From: G965205725 sp965205725
GTDB lineage: Bacteria; Pseudomonadota; Gammaproteobacteria; Pseudomonadales; Halieaceae
Reading direction: 5' to 3'
Length of the DNA: 64,000 nucleotides
Assembly: GCA_965205725.1 (NCBI GenBank)
Contig: OZ242189.1
Location: forward strand, 868,001 to 932,000
Shown here: positions 1-7,912 of the stretch, piece after piece
Position numbering within the stretch: position 1 is the stretch's first letter
Layout: the number at the start of each line of letters is the position of its first letter
Made by a program: the position numbers and the translations under genes
The notes under the pieces: model-generated
What the model saw: the letters and a program-made list of their open reading frames with translations, nothing else
Databases searched by the model: none
What the model was told of the DNA's origin: nothing

Positions 1-1086
1 TCTTTTCAGGTAGGCGCCGCACTCTACATGTTCCGTATAGGGAAATTGGTCGAACATCGCGCAGCGCTCTAACTGATGGGTTCTGCTGATCGTCGCCAGA
101 TTATCTTGCAGGGTCTGCGGATTGCAGGAGATATAGATGATATGGTCGAACTGGCTAACCAATTGCTCAGTCAGCGGGTCGAGCCCCACCCGTGGCGGGT
201 CTACAAAAATTGTGGAAAACTCAAAGTCAGATAAAGGCCCCAGCTCTTTAAGCCTCCTGAACTCTCTGTCGCCCTGCAATGCCTGGCAGACATCTTCAGC
301 CGACAGGCGCACCAGAGCAATGTTCTCAATGTTGTTGCTTGCTGCGTTCTCCCTGGCAGCGGCCATGCAGGTTCTTGAAACTTCGGTAGCCAGTACCCGC
401 CGAAAATAGTGGCTGAGCGGGAGGGTGAAATTGCCATTGCCGCAGTACAGTTCAAGTAAGTCTTGGCCCGCGCCCTGAGCGACGTCGCAGGCCCACTCAA
501 GCATGCTCATGTTGACCTGGGCGTTGGGCTGGGTAAATCCCTGCTCGTACTGGCGATAGCTGAAGTCTCGTCCCTTTACGGTGAGAACTTCGGTGACGTA
601 GCCCTGCCCCAGCGTTCTTTTTTGCTTCCGGGATCGGCCAATCAATTGTGCGTCGAGTGTCTCTGCCAGCTCCTGGGCGGCTTGTTCCCAGGTATCCTTG
701 AGCTGGCGGTGATAGATGAGGGTTATCAGCAGCTCACCCGCTAGCGTGGACAGAAATTCGACTTGAAAGAGTTTGCGGCGCAGCTCAATGTTGTTTTTTA
801 TCAAGTCAAGCAGATGCGGCATGGCCTTTTGAATACGCGCAGATACGATGGGAAACGCTTCAACTCTAAGCGGCGTTTTTCGATCCTCGGGATCAAACAT
901 CGCGTAGAAAAGATCATCCCTATCGTGCCAAACACGAAATTCTGCGCGCATGCGAAAGGCAACCGCAGTTGAGGGAAACACCTCCAGCCCGGCTGTTCCA
1001 TAGGGTTTGAACATCGCAGAAACGCGCTGCCTTTTCTCGGCGAGCTGTTGTGGGTAGGTCTGTGGGTCAGGTATGAGCGTGGTCAT
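1..1086 (-). CDS. trmA: tRNA (uracil-5-)-methyltransferase TrmA, 3' end cut by window edge
   Basis: Makes 5-methyluridine at position 54 of the tRNA T-loop using SAM; cytosolic. Translating the minus strand from the ATG at 1084-1086 gives 362 residues with no stop, beginning MTTLIPDPQTYPQQLAEKRQ. The SAM motif LLELYCGNGNFTLPLS lies near residues 211-226, the motif IFVDPPRVGLDP follows, and the nucleophile motif YISCNP comes before a C-terminal FDQFPYTEHVECGAYLKR. The E. coli enzyme has 366 residues and ends in the same motif, so only a few codons lie outside the window. RNA methyltransferase motifs and length fit TrmA rather than RlmC or RlmD, since no iron-sulfur cysteine cluster is seen at the N-terminus. 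The gene follows the tus genes on the same strand. Confidence 0.95.
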   Translation of the reverse strand, partial: MTTLIPDPQTYPQQLAEKRQRVSAMFKPYGTAGLEVFPSTAVAFRMRAEFRVWHDRDDLFYAMFDPEDRKTPLRVEAFPIVSARIQKAMPHLLDLIKNNIELRRKLFQVEFLSTLAGELLITLIYHRQLKDTWEQAAQELAETLDAQLIGRSRKQKRTLGQGYVTEVLTVKGRDFSYRQYEQGFTQPNAQVNMSMLEWACDVAQGAGQDLLELYCGNGNFTLPLSHYFRRVLATEVSRTCMAAARENAASNNIENIALVRLSAEDVCQALQGDREFRRLKELGPLSDFEFSTIFVDPPRVGLDPLTEQLVSQFDHIIYISCNPQTLQDNLATISRTHQLERCAMFDQFPYTEHVECGAYLKR

Positions 1087-1121
1087 GGTCAATACGCGCA
1101 CCTGTCTCTTTGCTGCCACAT

Positions 1122-1436
1122 TTACGCCGCTGCGAATTCCGCACCAGTTGTGCCCCTGGCGGCTTCCAGCAGTAGCAGAGCAGCGGCAGTCGTTTGTTGT
1201 ACGGCCAGCTCACCGTAGACGTCCGGGCTATCACCGCGCCAGGGCGACAAGGCTGCGGCGGACTTGACCCGAAGCAGCATTAGAAATGCGCCAAGCTGCA
1301 CCGGCTCGGCCCGAGCCGCCAAAATGTCGTTGAAAGCCTGGCGAGCTTCGGTTTGATTTAGGTTCCGACTGCCGGTTTTAGCTTTGCCGGGAATGCGGAC
1401 AAATTGCGCGAATGGGTGTTCCTGGTTCACAGGCAA
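1122..1436 (-). pseudogene. Truncated YbiB / glycosyltransferase family 3-like remnant
   Basis: The 104-codon frame opens with about 58 residues (EHPFAQFVRIPGKAKTGSRN through PVQLGAFLMLLRVK) that match the N-terminal helical domain of YbiB, a TrpD2-type relative of anthranilate phosphoribosyltransferase. After Lys58 the expected continuation (EE-rich linker, catalytic phosphoribosyl-binding domain, some 260 residues) is absent. The tail is low-complexity Ala/Leu/Thr with no family similarity that I can see. Only about 35 bases separate the stop from the trmA start, so the rest of the gene is not displaced nearby. The ATG overlaps the end of tusE by 10 bases, the arrangement expected of an intact tusE-ybiB pair. 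I read this as an internal deletion that left a 5' fragment. Confidence 0.6.
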
Positions 1437-1729
1437 TGATCAGGCCTGGGAAGCCCGGCTATTTTGCTGGCGAGTTTGGCGGGGCTGCCGGGAAAGAGTC
1501 TGAGTAGATAGAGACTGCGGCCTTTGTCAGGGCCCAATTCCTGACCGGCGTACTTCACCAGCGCACGCATAGCGGGCGCTGCTTCAAATTGCTCATAATA
1601 GGCACGCAACAGATGTATGATTTCCCAGTGCCGGGAGGTCAAAATAATTGATTCATCCGCTGCGATAGCATCAGCTATCTGCGGTGTCCATTCGCCCAAC
1701 TCAAGCAGAAAGCCTTCCTCGTCAAACAC
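1427..1729 (-). CDS. tusE: TusE, DsrC-family sulfur carrier for tRNA 2-thiolation
   Basis: Accepts persulfide sulfur from the TusBCD complex and hands it to MnmA for 2-thiouridine in tRNA wobble positions. The protein has 100 residues and ends LPRPDHCL, so the single essential cysteine is the penultimate residue (Cys99), as in E. coli TusE. The other cysteine used by dissimilatory DsrC is a serine here (LASKIAGL), which supports a tRNA role over sulfite reduction. The start is GTG (1727-1729), directly after an in-frame TAG, which makes the N-terminus about nine residues shorter than the E. coli protein. It lies 3 bases downstream of tusB in the order tusD-C-B-E. Confidence 0.93.
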   Translation of the reverse strand: MFDEEGFLLELGEWTPQIADAIAADESIILTSRHWEIIHLLRAYYEQFEAAPAMRALVKYAGQELGPDKGRSLYLLRLFPGSPAKLASKIAGLPRPDHCL

Positions 1730-1732
1730 GGC

Positions 1733-2029
1733 CTAATACCAACTCACTACGGCATCGCACTCGGTGCTCAACTGCACGAAATCATCATCGCTGGCCAGCG
1801 GGATACGCGGATCTGTTTTTTTAAATAGACCGCGCGCGCAAGCGTCAGCAGAGAGTACATAAACGCGATTGACGCGCTGCAAAATTTGCTGTGGGAATTC
1901 ACTGCTCTCAATAGCCGCGTAGCTGCCTTCCTCGATAAGCAGAAGCACCGCGTCTTGCCTGCAGGCACGCAGGCAACTTTGCAGTGCATCGCTGTTAAAC
2001 GGGCTTCTCGATACCGTGTGCAAAATCAT
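1733..2029 (-). CDS. tusB: TusB, subunit of the TusBCD sulfur relay complex
   Basis: Third subunit of the hexameric TusBCD complex that relays sulfur from IscS/TusA to TusE during 2-thiouridine synthesis. Starting at the ATG at 2027-2029 gives 98 residues, MILHTVSRSPFNSDALQSCL onward, matching the family length of about 95. A longer frame to 2119 exists but its extra 30 residues overlap tusC and do not resemble TusB. The chosen start is one base past the tusC stop, a tight operon junction. DsrH/TusB proteins are small and variable; here the assignment rests on the MILHTV start and on its place between tusC and tusE. Confidence 0.9.
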   Translation of the reverse strand: MILHTVSRSPFNSDALQSCLRACRQDAVLLLIEEGSYAAIESSEFPQQILQRVNRVYVLSADACARGLFKKTDPRIPLASDDDFVQLSTECDAVVSWY

Positions 2030-2030
2030 A

Positions 2031-2399
2031 TCAGCAACTGATAACCTGCTTGAAACCGTCGATAAAATCTGCGAGTTCGCCCGGCAAAACAGGTGTAGCG
2101 CTTGCGCTGAGAGCTTCAATATTCAGCCCGCGCCGAGCCATTGACGGTTCGTCTACATAGATCGAATTCAGGCCGTACAGCGGAAAAGAGGCCAGTGCTT
2201 TCTCAATGCTTTTCGCGCTGATTGCTGAGTGGTTCTGTTCGGGTAGCAGTTGCCAAACTCCGTCACCAGAGAATAATACGCTCAGGTTTTGCTCAAAGAC
2301 GCCAGCAGCCAGTGCAATATCAAGTGCTGCCTTTGCCAGTTGTCCTGCGTAGGGTGCCTGGCGGCAGAGCAGCAAAATTTTTGGTTTGCGGGTGCTCAT
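2031..2399 (-). CDS. tusC: TusC, subunit of the TusBCD sulfur relay complex
   Basis: DsrE/F-fold subunit of TusBCD, cytosolic, with a structural role in the sulfur relay. 122 residues with the typical start KILLLCRQAPYAGQLAKAAL and the conserved segment IYVDEPSMARRGL. Length matches E. coli TusC (119). The gene sits 3 bases after tusD and 1 base before tusB, so translation is probably coupled along the operon. Confidence 0.93.
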   Translation of the reverse strand: MSTRKPKILLLCRQAPYAGQLAKAALDIALAAGVFEQNLSVLFSGDGVWQLLPEQNHSAISAKSIEKALASFPLYGLNSIYVDEPSMARRGLNIEALSASATPVLPGELADFIDGFKQVISC

Positions 2400-2402
2400 A
2401 AG

Positions 2403-2792
2403 TCAGCCAAACGTCAGCAGGCGATCATAATCCTGGGCCGCCTCAATCAACTGACCCAATCCCGCTAGCGTGAATTCAGGGTGGATATTGGCAGCTCCCA
2501 GATTGTGGCGCCTGCTTTCAGTTGCATCGTGAATGCCACGGCGGCTGGCAGAGGCAACGCATAGAATCAGCTCGGTATTGCCTGATTGAGAAATCTCTGC
2601 CCAGCGGGATACGCTATTTTCTTCGTCTTGCGCAGGCGCGTTGTAGCCGCTGCCTTGATAGACACCTTCGTGATAGAAAAATATGCGCGGAATTTCGTGG
2701 CCCGCTCGCAGTGCGGCGTTAGCATAACGCTGAGCCGTATTGCAGGCAGCGGAGGCATAGGGAGAATTGAGAATAAGGAGGCCGATTTTCAT
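2403..2792 (-). CDS. tusD: TusD, persulfide-carrying subunit of TusBCD
   Basis: Receives sulfur from TusA and carries it as a persulfide on an active-site cysteine. The protein is 129 residues. Cys78 lies in ELILCVASASRRG, the same number and motif as the catalytic Cys78 of E. coli TusD. The start MKIGLLILNSPYASAACNTA is typical of DsrE/TusD proteins. It is the first gene of the minus-strand tusDCBE run, 53 bases after a hairpin terminator that closes the upstream yccA unit, so a tus promoter should lie between 2793 and about 2845. Confidence 0.95.
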   Translation of the reverse strand: MKIGLLILNSPYASAACNTAQRYANAALRAGHEIPRIFFYHEGVYQGSGYNAPAQDEENSVSRWAEISQSGNTELILCVASASRRGIHDATESRRHNLGAANIHPEFTLAGLGQLIEAAQDYDRLLTFG

Positions 2793-2845
2793 GGTGCTAG
2801 CTAATTGGGGATTTTTTGCTGTCCTTATCGGTATCGCTGAAATAA

Positions 2846-2872
2846 AAAGCCCCGGTTCATGGCCGGGGCTTT
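2846..2872 (-). terminator. Rho-independent terminator of yccA
   Basis: A perfect 10-base stem, AAAGCCCCGG (2846-2855) and CCGGGGCTTT (2863-2872), encloses a 7-base loop. Read on the minus strand it lies 20 bases after the yccA stop and its descending arm runs into a U tract, so it is correctly oriented to end yccA transcription before tusD. Confidence 0.88.
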
Positions 2873-2891
2873 GAGGAACAATAGCGTGTAG

Positions 2892-3563
2892 TTAGTCGCG
2901 GCCACTTAAAGCGGACAGCAAGTGCAGTAAATGGATAAACAGATTGTAGATATCAAGATACAGCGCGACCGTGGCGCGTATGTAGTTAGTTTCTCCACCA
3001 TTGATGATGCGGCTGGTATCAAACAGGATCAGCCCGGACATAATCATCACAATTGCCGCAGAGACTGTTAATGATAACGCGGGGATACCCAAAAAGATGT
3101 TGGCGATACTGGCGACAACTGCAATTAACAAACCCACAAACAGAAAGCCACCCATGTAGGAGAAGTCTTTTCTGGTTGTCAGGGCGTAAGCGGATAAACC
3201 AAAGAATACTAAAGCGGTACCGCCCAGTGCCTGCATAACCAGGCCAGGGCCTCCGGGCATAGCCAGGTAGAAATTTAACAGTGGGCCGATGGAGGCGCCC
3301 ATAACGCCAGTAAACGCAAAAACTGCGACCAATCCCTTGCCGCTGTTGGCAGTGGCATGGACTACAAATAGCAGGCCGAAACCAATCAGACTGAGAACCA
3401 GAGCGGTACCTTGCCCAAGACCCATCGCCATTGAAATGCCTGCCGTGACACAACTGAACATCAATGTTGCGCTGAGAAGGAGGTAGGTGTTTTTGAGAAC
3501 CTTGTTGGTAGACAATACCGATTCAAGGCCGATATCTGCTGTGTAAAGGCTTTTCTCTTGCAT
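2892..3563 (-). CDS. yccA: YccA-like Bax inhibitor-1 family membrane protein
   Basis: Inner-membrane protein; E. coli YccA binds the FtsH/HflKC protease and slows degradation of some substrates. The 223-residue protein has about seven hydrophobic segments starting near residue 25 (NTYLLLSATLMFSCVTAG), and the family C-terminal region with ALYLDIYNLFIHLLHLLS near residues 200-217. Length matches E. coli YccA (219). Proximity to tus genes and a following terminator are common in gammaproteobacteria. Assignment to UPF0005/BI-1 is clear; whether it interacts with FtsH here is by analogy only. Confidence 0.9.
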   Translation of the reverse strand: MQEKSLYTADIGLESVLSTNKVLKNTYLLLSATLMFSCVTAGISMAMGLGQGTALVLSLIGFGLLFVVHATANSGKGLVAVFAFTGVMGASIGPLLNFYLAMPGGPGLVMQALGGTALVFFGLSAYALTTRKDFSYMGGFLFVGLLIAVVASIANIFLGIPALSLTVSAAIVMIMSGLILFDTSRIINGGETNYIRATVALYLDIYNLFIHLLHLLSALSGRD

Positions 3564-3641
3564 GATTACAACTCCACAATGTATCCCGATGGGACGTTAA
3601 TACAGTAGACCCATAATAAGGCCGAAATATCCAAAATCAAG

Positions 3642-3679
3642 CGCGAGTCTTGTTCAATATCGCGAGTCTTGTCCGATAT
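3642..3679. repeat. 19-bp tandem duplication upstream of yccA
   Basis: Two adjacent copies, CGCGAGTCTTGTTCAATAT (3642-3660) and CGCGAGTCTTGTCCGATAT (3661-3679), differ at two positions. They lie 80-120 bases upstream of the yccA start in the 228-base gap to the ceramidase-like gene, where the yccA promoter should be. They could be paired regulator sites or a replication-slippage duplication. Confidence 0.7.
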
Positions 3680-3791
3680 AAAATAGTGGGAATGGAACAT
3701 ACTCTGCCAATGTCGATAAAATGATCGACTTACGCCTTTTTGTCAAACCCGGAAAATACCTGGCTTTGAGGGGATTTGCCTGAAGAGAAAG

Positions 3792-5744
3792 TCAATCATC
3801 TCCCAGCAGGCGTAAGGCCGCAGCCCACAAATCGTCTACCATATCCCAGCCTGCGGAATTGGTCTCTTCGTAATGCCCTGAAGGTCTCTGAATTTCAGCT
3901 CCCACCAGTTGTCCGTAGTAGCAAATGGCCTGCACGGCGGGGCCATCGGCGCCCAGCGATTCCAGAAAATCCGGGTCATCGGCCGCCTTCTGACAGGTCA
4001 TGCCGTCAATGTAGTCAGGAGACGGGATTACGCCACGCTCGGCCAGACCCTGGCAACTGGCTCCTGCCAGCATGGACAGAGACAATGCGTGGCACTGTAG
4101 GCGATAATCAGAGACGGGAACAAAATAGCCGAGCTCGTCCGTGCCCAGACCCACTGTAAAGGTTATTGATTCATCCACCAGTGACAGCAAATGGCCGGGA
4201 ATAACATAGTCCGCACCCACCGCATGTTCGTCAGGGTGCTGATTATATAGCTGCGGCGGCGCAGTATTGAAGTCATCGGGCAGGCCTGTAACCAGTTCCG
4301 AGGGCAGTTCCCCCGGCATGAACAGCATACCCACATCGCCCAGGTCTACATGCGTGAGCCGACTCTTGAGTACGTCTCCCTTGAAGACCTGGTAGCCAAA
4401 CAGGGGAGTCAGTAGCGGATCATCAATGTTCTCGTTGCCAGCGGGGATGCAATTGTCGTCGCTGAAGGGCTTGTCGGCACAGTTATAACTCTCCACGGGC
4501 TGCCAACCGAGTTCGCTCTGCGCCATAAGTACCCTGAAGCCGAGGTTGGTAACACGGCTGTAAAACTCCTCCTGAATGACGCTCAAGTCTTCAAACACCA
4601 GCGCATCGGCGCTTTCCAGCAGCGCTGTCACTGCGTTTGCCAGCTCTGAGCCGGTGGATTCTGTTTTGGCAAAAGACTGGCACTCGTAGGGGTTGGCTTT
4701 GTCACAATCGGCAAGGGGCTGTGCGCCTGCCGGCACGGTCAGGCCATCGCCAACCGGGTGATCTTCATCAACCCGCCAGGTTGATGCGTGTAACGGGCCG
4801 GCCAGAACGCCCAGAGCGCCATTGAAATAGGCAACCTCGCCACCGCGAGCAGCTTTTAACCGGGTCTCCAGTACAGTCACGAAATCGCCGCTGAAATATC
4901 TGTCCTGCGCAGTACAGGCGCTGCCTTCCCAGCCCTTGACTGCACAGGCCTCTTCAAGACCTGCGGCCTCCGCAGGCGGCTCCCAGCCCAGTGTGACTTC
5001 GGGGTGCGAGTTCCACTGTACGATAACGGCAATCGGTTCACCCGATTCACTGGTATCCAGCGCCAGCACATTGAGCCGGGCATCGTATATGCGCGGGTCG
5101 CGCTGGTCAGCCGAGCCATAATAGTGCTCACCCGTGGCGACCGCCGCCGTGGCTGGTTGCAGGGAGTTGACAGCCGCAGCCACCGCATCGGCGATTTGCG
5201 TTGCAGCCATCTTATACCACTCCGGGTTGGGACCAAATGCAGTTTCGGGGCCGTGGTGGTTATGGGTTGACGCTATCAGAATTTCAGTGTCGGACCAATC
5301 CGAAGGCAGGCCCTGCCTGGCTATGCGGACGATTTCGTCGGTGTCCGCCTTCAGGTGCATATAAGTATTGCTGCTAACCAAAATAAGCCGCTGCTCATTC
5401 CATTGCAACGCGATGGCGGTGGCGCGAATATCATCATGCACCCAGGCCGCATCACTTCTGCCATTGCCCACATCCACTCGGCCCTGGTCCCATACGGGTA
5501 TAAAAATTCCCGGGTTGTCCGGGTTCTGCTCTGAAGCGACAGGCCACCCCGGCGCATCAGCCAGATAATCCCTGCTGCCACTCACCGTCGGCAACAGGCT
5601 GCGGCTGGCCGAGCCGGCAGAGAGCGCAACCGGTTCAATAACGGCCGGGGCGCTGGTGACTTCGGCGTCAACGCTGTTGTCGCTGCAAGTCAGCAAGCCG
5701 GTGCAGAGTAATGCAATTAAGGAGAGTTTGCGCAAAAAGTGCAT
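3792..5744 (-). CDS. Ceramidase-like (neutral/alkaline non-lysosomal type) lipoprotein
   Basis: 650 residues. An N-terminal signal ends in LLTC with the lipidatable Cys at residue 20, so an anchored envelope lipoprotein is likely. The body shows the features of the neutral ceramidase N-terminal domain: a predicted metal-binding region STHNHHGPETAFGPNPEWY around residues 155-175, and NSHPEVTLGWEPPAEAAG further on. Members of this family hydrolyse the amide bond of ceramide, but many bacterial relatives are uncharacterised, so another amide or ester substrate is possible. Several cysteines in the C-terminal half (CADKPFSDDNC, CHALS, ASCQG) may form disulfides, in keeping with export. It is a single-gene unit between yccA and a MarR gene. 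Confidence 0.75.
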   Translation of the reverse strand: MHFLRKLSLIALLCTGLLTCSDNSVDAEVTSAPAVIEPVALSAGSASRSLLPTVSGSRDYLADAPGWPVASEQNPDNPGIFIPVWDQGRVDVGNGRSDAAWVHDDIRATAIALQWNEQRLILVSSNTYMHLKADTDEIVRIARQGLPSDWSDTEILIASTHNHHGPETAFGPNPEWYKMAATQIADAVAAAVNSLQPATAAVATGEHYYGSADQRDPRIYDARLNVLALDTSESGEPIAVIVQWNSHPEVTLGWEPPAEAAGLEEACAVKGWEGSACTAQDRYFSGDFVTVLETRLKAARGGEVAYFNGALGVLAGPLHASTWRVDEDHPVGDGLTVPAGAQPLADCDKANPYECQSFAKTESTGSELANAVTALLESADALVFEDLSVIQEEFYSRVTNLGFRVLMAQSELGWQPVESYNCADKPFSDDNCIPAGNENIDDPLLTPLFGYQVFKGDVLKSRLTHVDLGDVGMLFMPGELPSELVTGLPDDFNTAPPQLYNQHPDEHAVGADYVIPGHLLSLVDESITFTVGLGTDELGYFVPVSDYRLQCHALSLSMLAGASCQGLAERGVIPSPDYIDGMTCQKAADDPDFLESLGADGPAVQAICYYGQLVGAEIQRPSGHYEETNSAGWDMVDDLWAAALRLLGDD

Positions 5745-5850
5745 ATTACTTCCTCTTCATGGCAGAGAGGCCAAAAACGCAATTATAGTACGGATGGAGA
5801 CCTCTGCACGAACGAGCCATGCGGCCAGCAGTTTGAGAGAATCCGCAGCT

Positions 5851-6324
5851 CTAACCGATTGCAGTCTCCGTTTCCAGATGATCCAGTTTTGCTTCGAGCC
5901 TGCCGATGATTCTCAGCAGGTCGCGATACTCCGGAATATCCAGCGCAGACAGGAATTCCGCTTCCCATTTCAGTGCCTTGGGAACAATCTGGCGGTAGAG
6001 CTTGCGACCGGCTGTCGTCAAGGACAGATAACTGGCGCGGTTGTCTGCTTTATCAATCCGCCGCAACACATAGCCTCTGCCCTCCAACTGTTTGATCGCT
6101 CTGGATACTCGGGACTTATCCATAAAAGTAATCTTGCCTAACCCTCGTGAACTGAGCTCATTGTGCTGGCCCAGTCGGGCCAGTAGCCGCCACTGTGCAA
6201 CGCTTATGCCGTAGGGTGCCCCGTATTCCGCATTGCAAGCCTCACTCACGCGCTTGGCCAGGTTGGCCAGTTGATAGGGCATGTACTGGTTCAGATCCAG
6301 GGAATTGTGCTCTGCGTCGTACAT
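5851..6324 (-). CDS. MarR-family transcriptional regulator, divergent from Rieske oxygenase
   Basis: 157-residue winged-helix repressor. The DNA-binding part runs from ISVAQWRLLARLGQ through SSRGLGKITFMDKSRVSRAI to the wing DKADNRASYLSLTTAGRKL (about residues 40-115). It is transcribed away from the Rieske oxygenase gene, the usual layout for a local regulator of a catabolic enzyme. Two near-identical 16-base palindromes lie in the shared 164-base promoter region, the first only 15 bases upstream of this start codon, so autoregulation plus control of the oxygenase is the natural reading. The ligand is unknown but may be an aromatic acid or CoA ester, as for related regulators. Confidence 0.9.
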   Translation of the reverse strand: MYDAEHNSLDLNQYMPYQLANLAKRVSEACNAEYGAPYGISVAQWRLLARLGQHNELSSRGLGKITFMDKSRVSRAIKQLEGRGYVLRRIDKADNRASYLSLTTAGRKLYRQIVPKALKWEAEFLSALDIPEYRDLLRIIGRLEAKLDHLETETAIG

Positions 6325-6339
6325 TTCAGACCTTTCTAT

Positions 6340-6355
6340 ATTCTCACATGAGATT
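6340..6355. promoter_or_regulatory. MarR operator, copy 1
   Basis: ATTCTCACATGAGATT: 7-base arms around a 2-base centre with one arm mismatch. It repeats the sequence at 6445-6460. It is 15 bases upstream of the MarR start, well placed to repress that gene. Confidence 0.7.
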
Positions 6356-6404
6356 AATACTACTCTTGCGGGTACGAATCAGTCTAACGAATCAGAGAAT
6401 ATAC

Positions 6405-6416
6405 TTTACGTGTTAA
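6405..6416. promoter_or_regulatory. HpaR-type palindrome (one mismatch) upstream of Rieske oxygenase
   Basis: TTTACGTGTTAA, followed by GTAA. It fits the WTAAC-NN-GTTAA motif found at four other promoter regions in this window except for one base in the left arm. It lies between the two MarR operators, 72 bases before the oxygenase start. Confidence 0.5.
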
Positions 6417-6444
6417 GTAAAAGTGGATAATATGGCGTTAATCA

Positions 6445-6460
6445 ATTCTCACATGAGAAT
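6445..6460. promoter_or_regulatory. MarR operator, copy 2
   Basis: ATTCTCACATGAGAAT: perfect 7-base arms ATTCTCA and TGAGAAT around CA. It starts exactly 105 bases after copy 1 (about ten helical turns) and ends 28 bases before the oxygenase start codon. Confidence 0.78.
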
Positions 6461-6488
6461 ATATTGACCCACCACTGGAGAGCTTATA

Positions 6489-7586
6489 ATGAGCGCGAAA
6501 GACGATATGTTTTTATGGAACTGCTGGTATGCCGCTGCCTGGGATTACGAGGTTCTGGACGGTAAAAAGCTGGCTCGAACATTTCTGGGAAAACCGGTTG
6601 TCATTTTTCGCGGACAGAATAAACAGTACATTGCCCTGGACGACCGCTGCTGTCACCGGGGTGCTCCACTGTCGCTCGGACGAGTTGAGGGCGACTGTAT
6701 CCGCTGTATGTATCACGGCATGAAGTACGATGCCGACGGTATCTGCGTTGAGATTCCAGGGCAGGATATGATCAGTGCGCAGCATCGAGTGCACAGATAT
6801 CCAATTGTAGAAAAGGGCCACTTGCTATGGATTTGGATGGGCGAGCCGGCGCTTGCTGATCCCGCTCAAATACACGATTACACACCCCTGAGTGACCCCA
6901 ACTGGAAAGGCTTGCCCCAACCGGCTTATTTACATTATGACGCCAACTGGCTGTTGATTGTTGACAACCTGGCGGACTTTTCTCATTTGGCCTTTGTTCA
7001 CACCAATACCCTGGGCGGCTCTGAAGATTACGCCTATACCAGTACGGCCCAAGAGGTGGAGCGATTGCCCAATGGATTTAAATTTGAGCGTTGGCACAAA
7101 GGCGATGCGCCACCTCCCTATCATGCCCGCGTGAGTCCGGAAGGTAATGACACGGTAGATCGCCGCAATAGAGTGACTATGCTGGTACCCGGCATCTTTT
7201 TCATGGATACCGCCTTTGCGCCGGTGGGCTGGAATCCTGACAGGGGTGATATGGATAAGGTGCGACAGTATCGCAACTGTCAGTACATGACTCCTGAAAC
7301 CGGGGGCACCTCGCATTTCTTCTGGAATTATCTGCATAACTTTAATCAGGACGATCCCAATGTGGCGGTCTCGTTACAAGGGGGGCTGCTGGACGGTTTT
7401 TGGGAAGATAAGGTGATTATTGAGGCTCAGCAAAAGCTGCTTGAGATAGAGCATCCCTTTCAGCCACGCGGGCTGGTAGCGGATGTCGCACTGTCCCATT
7501 TTCGCAAGACCTGGCAAAAGCTGATTCGCGAGGAGAGGGAGAAATACCCCCAGGAGATGCCAGAGATCAAAAACAGGATTCTATAG
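6489..7586 (+). CDS. Rieske [2Fe-2S] aromatic oxygenase, VanA/O-demethylase type
   Basis: Terminal oxygenase of 365 residues. The Rieske centre is visible as C54-x-H56 and C73-x-x-H76, and the mononuclear iron site as N160-L-A-D163-F-S-H166 with H171. Size and the single-subunit layout resemble vanillate O-demethylase oxygenase (VanA) and related demethylases or monooxygenases rather than alpha-beta dioxygenases. Such enzymes need a ferredoxin/flavin reductase (VanB); none is encoded in the window, so it must be shared or distant. The start has GGAG 8-9 bases upstream. A divergent MarR gene with two operators and an HpaR-type palindrome sit in front of it. O-demethylation of a methoxy-arylacetate is possible but not shown. 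Confidence 0.88.
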   Translation: MSAKDDMFLWNCWYAAAWDYEVLDGKKLARTFLGKPVVIFRGQNKQYIALDDRCCHRGAPLSLGRVEGDCIRCMYHGMKYDADGICVEIPGQDMISAQHRVHRYPIVEKGHLLWIWMGEPALADPAQIHDYTPLSDPNWKGLPQPAYLHYDANWLLIVDNLADFSHLAFVHTNTLGGSEDYAYTSTAQEVERLPNGFKFERWHKGDAPPPYHARVSPEGNDTVDRRNRVTMLVPGIFFMDTAFAPVGWNPDRGDMDKVRQYRNCQYMTPETGGTSHFFWNYLHNFNQDDPNVAVSLQGGLLDGFWEDKVIIEAQQKLLEIEHPFQPRGLVADVALSHFRKTWQKLIREEREKYPQEMPEIKNRIL

Positions 7587-7603
7587 GTTCGCCTCTCCTG
7601 CGG

Positions 7604-7669
7604 CGATGTTCACAGCCTTGAGCCTCGATGTTTACAGCCTTGAGCCTCGATGTTTACAGCCTTGAGCAT
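7604..7669. repeat. 22-bp tandem repeat, three copies
   Basis: Unit CGATGTTTACAGCCTTGAGC plus CT occurs at 7604-7625, 7626-7647 and 7648-7669 with one or two substitutions in the first and last copies. It begins 18 bases after the Rieske oxygenase stop. No reading frame or hairpin explains it. Confidence 0.85.
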
Positions 7670-7823
7670 CGTCGCCTAAGCCTAAGCCGAAGCCAGGCCC
7701 TCCAGAGTTCGGTTTATGAAAGCCACAGTCAAGCCCCTTAAGCCAGCCGTATCCAGGCTTCAGGCCAGGCATTTCCAGGCCAGAATTTCCCGCTGGGCAT
7801 AACCCTGCGGCATACCCTATGAA

Positions 7824-7835
7824 TTAACATGTTAA
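7824..7835. promoter_or_regulatory. HpaR-type palindrome upstream of TonB receptor
   Basis: TTAACATGTTAA, a perfect 12-base palindrome followed by GTACTT. It closely matches the site at 25912-25923 (TTAACAAGTTAA followed by GTAACT). It lies 266 bases before the TonB receptor start, with the MITE-like element in between. Confidence 0.6.
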
Positions 7836-7912
7836 GTACTTGTATTAAGAATGCAGTTGCGCTGATAATAGTTGCCCGATTGAGCTAAGAGTGTTGCATC
7901 AGTCGAGTAATC

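Noticed and set aside
1122..1436. Intact anthranilate phosphoribosyltransferase
   Set aside because: Only the N-terminal helical domain is recognisable; the catalytic domain is absent.
7604..7669. CRISPR array
   Set aside because: Units are directly adjacent without spacers and no cas genes are present; no CRISPR-like array was seen elsewhere in the window.
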